Assembly (NCBI GenBank): GCA_900550815.1
Contig: URTW01000112.1
Span: 1 to 6,658, forward strand
Source of the DNA: an uncultured Collinsella sp.
GTDB taxonomy: Bacteria > Actinomycetota > Coriobacteriia > Coriobacteriales > Coriobacteriaceae
Direction of reading: 5' to 3'
Length of the DNA stretch: 6,658 nt
The position numbers and the translations under genes are program-made. Of the stretch, positions 5,394 to 6,658 are shown in pieces. The notes below the pieces were generated by a model. That model was given only the letters and a program-made list of their open reading frames with translations. It searched no databases and was not told the origin of the DNA. Within the stretch, counting starts at the first letter, position 1; each line of letters starts with the position of its first letter.

Positions 5394-5454
5394 AAATTGC
5401 GCGCTGGCGTCGGATGGCATTGTCTGCAGTAGTGATGATCTTTACGAACTGCAT
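5380..5454 (-). CDS. Arginine-rich leader peptide upstream of argG
   Basis: This 24-codon ORF has one of the best ribosome binding sites in the window: GAAAGGAG (5461-5468) lies 6 nt before the ATG at 5452-5454. The peptide begins MQFVKIITTADNAI and ends RRQRAISRRR, so six of the last ten residues are arginine. The last three codons before TAA are all Arg. Four of the six Arg codons are CGA. By contrast rpiB uses CGA for none of its eight arginines, and the HAD gene downstream for one of fourteen. A run of locally rare codons for the pathway's end product, followed by alternative hairpins and a U-tract upstream of argG, is the classical layout of a ribosome-mediated attenuator (as for trp, his and leu leaders). 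The peptide probably has no function of its own; translating it senses charged Arg-tRNA. I chose the start from the ribosome binding site. No homologue was looked up. Confidence 0.72.
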   Translation of the reverse strand: MQFVKIITTADNAIRRQRAISRRR

Positions 5455-5496
5455 CTGCCTCTCCTTTCACGTATCGCCGGACGCAATTCAAATATC

Positions 5497-5514
5497 GTAA
5501 ACGGTACCTTTTAC
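5497..5514. promoter_or_regulatory. 18-bp near-perfect palindrome in the argG/HAD intergenic region
   Basis: GTAAACGGTACCTTTTAC pairs with itself at eight of nine positions; only C5502/T5509 fails. It lies 43 bp upstream of the leader ORF start on the minus strand and 215 bp upstream of the HAD gene. Size and symmetry suit a dimeric regulator site, perhaps controlling the argG leader transcript. It does not match the ArgR box as I know it, and the regulator is unknown. Confidence 0.4.
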
Positions 5515-5557
5515 TCGGTAAGCGGTTGTTTTTCCGTCTCCGTTTTCGATTGTCGCT

Positions 5558-5585
5558 ATATTACGCTAAAGTGCCCGCAGCACAA
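5558..5585 (-). promoter_or_regulatory. Candidate promoter for the leader-argG transcript
   Basis: Read on the minus strand, TTGTGC (5580-5585) and TAATAT (5558-5563) are separated by 16 bp. Transcription would begin near 5551, giving about 97 nt before the leader ORF and placing the palindrome at 5497-5514 in the early transcribed region. Other weak -10-like hexamers exist closer to the leader (for example TACGAT at 5494-5499), so this assignment is tentative. Confidence 0.3.
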
Positions 5586-5687
5586 GCGACAAATTCAAAT
5601 TTCTGAAAAGTTTTTTCATTACTTTGTGAAGCGTGGTGCAAATACGCACCATTCCTGCGAAAATACGCTCGACTACTAGTTGATGGT

Positions 5688-5693
5688 TATAAC
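5688..5693 (+). promoter_or_regulatory. Possible -10 element for the HAD gene
   Basis: TATAAC matches five of six -10 consensus positions and lies 35 bp upstream of the HAD start codon. No acceptable -35 hexamer is found 16-19 bp upstream. The AAATACGC repeats and hairpin at 5634-5668 occupy that zone instead. Confidence 0.3.
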
Positions 5694-5728
5694 GTCTGAA
5701 ACAATCTCGAAACGAAAGGCGCATTTTT

Positions 5729-6556
5729 ATGCAAACTTACGAATCGGACGCCAACATCGGCAACATTAAGATTCTCGCCGTCGATATGGACAAGACGCTG
5801 CTGACCGACGATCGCGTGCTTCCACAAGGTCATAAATCTCGCCTGGACACGCTCGCAGACGCCGGCATCGTATTCTGCCCCGCCAGCGGACGTCCCGCCC
5901 CCAAGCTCGAGGAGATGTTCGAGAGCATCAAAAACCGCCTTGCTTTTTGTCCCGACAACGGAGCGTGCGTGATCTATCGCGGCAGCTATATCTATAAGAG
6001 CAATATTGACGTGGAGCTGTATCAGCAGGTCTTGAGCCGTGCCTCGGAGGATCCTCGCGCTGTCCCCGTCCTGTGCTGCTTCGACGAGTTCTACGTGCTT
6101 GCCCGCGACCATCAATACCACGACGAGATCAGCGTCTACTACAACACAATCAACTACGTCGACAGCTTTGAGGGCATTGATTTCGAGTCCAACAAGATTT
6201 CGGTCTTCTTCCCCGGCTACGACGCCGAGCCCGCTTTCCGCGAGGACTACAGCCCGGCATTCTCGGACCGACTCTATGTCACCAATGCGGGCCGCGAGTG
6301 GATCGACTTTATGAACTTGGGCGTCGACAAGGGCGCCGGCGTCGCACATCTGTGCGAGCAGCTGGGCATTGATATCGCCGACGCCGCCGCCGTGGGCGAT
6401 ACGTACAACGATATCCCCATGCTCGAGCGCGTCGGACATAGCTTTATCGTGGACAATGCCGAGGAGCACATGAACGCGCACGCAAAGTGGCGCATTCCGA
6501 GCAACAACGACGGGGGCGTACTGACGCTCATCGACGCCATCTTGGCGGCTCGGTAG
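5729..6556 (+). CDS. Cof-type HAD-IIB family hydrolase (probable sugar phosphatase)
   Basis: The 275-residue product belongs to the haloacid dehalogenase superfamily, subfamily IIB (Cof/YidA-like). These cytoplasmic Mg2+-dependent phosphatases usually act on sugar or nucleotide phosphates. Motif I is VDMDKTLL (residues 18-25), with nucleophile Asp19 and acid/base Asp21. Motif II is PASGRP (51-56), with Ser53. Motif III is Lys201 in GVDKGAGV, and motif IV is GDTYNDIPML (223-232), with Asp224 and Asp228. The cap domain lies between motifs II and III (about 80-190). Motif I has Lys22 where most members have Gly (DxDGT); the catalytic aspartates are kept, so activity is expected. The ATG at 5729 follows GAAAGG (5714-5719) at 9 nt. 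The gene is a single unit, divergent from argG, and has its own terminator. The substrate cannot be told from sequence; a link to arginine metabolism is not implied. Confidence 0.9.
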   Translation: MQTYESDANIGNIKILAVDMDKTLLTDDRVLPQGHKSRLDTLADAGIVFCPASGRPAPKLEEMFESIKNRLAFCPDNGACVIYRGSYIYKSNIDVELYQQVLSRASEDPRAVPVLCCFDEFYVLARDHQYHDEISVYYNTINYVDSFEGIDFESNKISVFFPGYDAEPAFREDYSPAFSDRLYVTNAGREWIDFMNLGVDKGAGVAHLCEQLGIDIADAAAVGDTYNDIPMLERVGHSFIVDNAEEHMNAHAKWRIPSNNDGGVLTLIDAILAAR

Positions 6557-6622
6557 CCGTCCCATCGGGCCTGGCCGGGCGGCACGGGATAACTTTTCGC
6601 TCGGTCAGGTCCTGCGCAAGAC

Positions 6623-6648
6623 GAAAGCCACATTTAGTGGCTTTCTTT
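6623..6648 (+). terminator. HAD gene terminator hairpin
   Basis: GAAAGCCAC (6623-6631) and GTGGCTTTC (6637-6645) form a 9-bp perfect stem with a 5-nt loop, followed by TTT. An outer CGCAA/TTGCG pairing (6615-6619 and 6647-6651) can lengthen it. It lies 66 bp beyond the HAD stop; nothing else is seen in that gap. Confidence 0.8.
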
Positions 6649-6658
6649 GCGTGCGGAA

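Larger units (their letters stand above)
5175..5728. other. Divergent intergenic region between argG and the HAD gene
   Basis: This 554-bp region is more AT-rich than the genes around it. The argG side holds the leader ORF, the putative attenuator and promoter candidates. Towards the HAD gene there is a TGGTGC/GCACCA hairpin (5634-5651, 6-bp stem) and two AAATACGC copies 21 bp apart (5640-5647 and 5661-5668), followed by a -10-like TATAAC at 5688. A 122-codon plus-strand frame (5311-5679, GTG start) has no ribosome binding site and an unconvincing composition, so it is not called as a gene. Confidence 0.6.

Noticed and set aside
5497..5514. GGTACC-containing element as a T-box riboswitch
   Set aside because: GGTACCG recalls the T-box TGGNACCGCG motif, but the surrounding T-box stems and a terminator directly after it are absent; a leader peptide explains the region better.
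5311..5679. 122-codon plus-strand ORF in the argG/HAD intergenic region
   Set aside because: GTG start without a ribosome binding site, no family resemblance, and it overlaps the better supported leader ORF and attenuator on the other strand.
5687..6565. 292-codon minus-strand frame opposite the HAD gene
   Set aside because: Shadow frame; all HAD motifs are on the plus strand with a good start and terminator.

Overview
The window looks like a chromosomal stretch from a high-GC Gram-positive bacterium. Strong purine-rich ribosome binding sites, G/C-ending codons and the style of the encoded proteins suggest an actinobacterium of the Coriobacteriia, Collinsella-like. That placement is an inference from protein and codon style, not a database result. 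There are no mobile elements, CRISPR arrays, tRNAs or rRNAs that I can see.

Layout. (1) 1-313, minus strand: the N-terminal third or so of a CyuA/UPF0597-type L-cysteine desulfidase, running off the left edge. (2) 586-1053, plus: rpiB, ribose-5-phosphate isomerase B, divergent from cyuA. (3) 1205-1609, minus: ndk, nucleoside diphosphate kinase, convergent with rpiB. Each has its own hairpin terminator in the 150-bp gap, and a 16-bp near-identical repeat flanks the terminator pair. (4) 1995-3425, minus: argH, argininosuccinate lyase, full length but interrupted by one in-frame amber codon at 2472-2474. (5) 3544-3714, minus: a 56-codon small gene with a good ribosome binding site and no recognised family. 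(6) 3948-5174, minus: argG, argininosuccinate synthase. (7) 5175-5728: a 554-bp divergent intergenic region. On the argG strand it holds a 24-codon leader ORF with a strong ribosome binding site. Six of its last ten residues are arginine, mostly written with the locally rare codon CGA. Competing RNA hairpins and a U-tract follow before argG. (8) 5729-6556, plus: a Cof-type HAD-IIB phosphatase, with a terminator at 6623-6648.

How the genes work together. argG and argH catalyse the last two steps of arginine synthesis (citrulline + aspartate to argininosuccinate, then to arginine + fumarate). The leader upstream of argG has the hallmarks of ribosome-mediated transcription attenuation. Scarce charged arginine tRNA would stall the ribosome on the Arg codons and change the folding of the downstream RNA so that transcription reaches argG. 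The same strain carries a premature stop in argH. If that stop is real, the pathway cannot finish, although its sensing leader and argG look intact. The remaining genes are ordinary metabolic housekeeping genes.

The best candidate for something undescribed is the arginine-rich leader/attenuator at about 5269-5454. The best candidate for a strain-specific lesion, or a sequencing error, is the argH amber codon.
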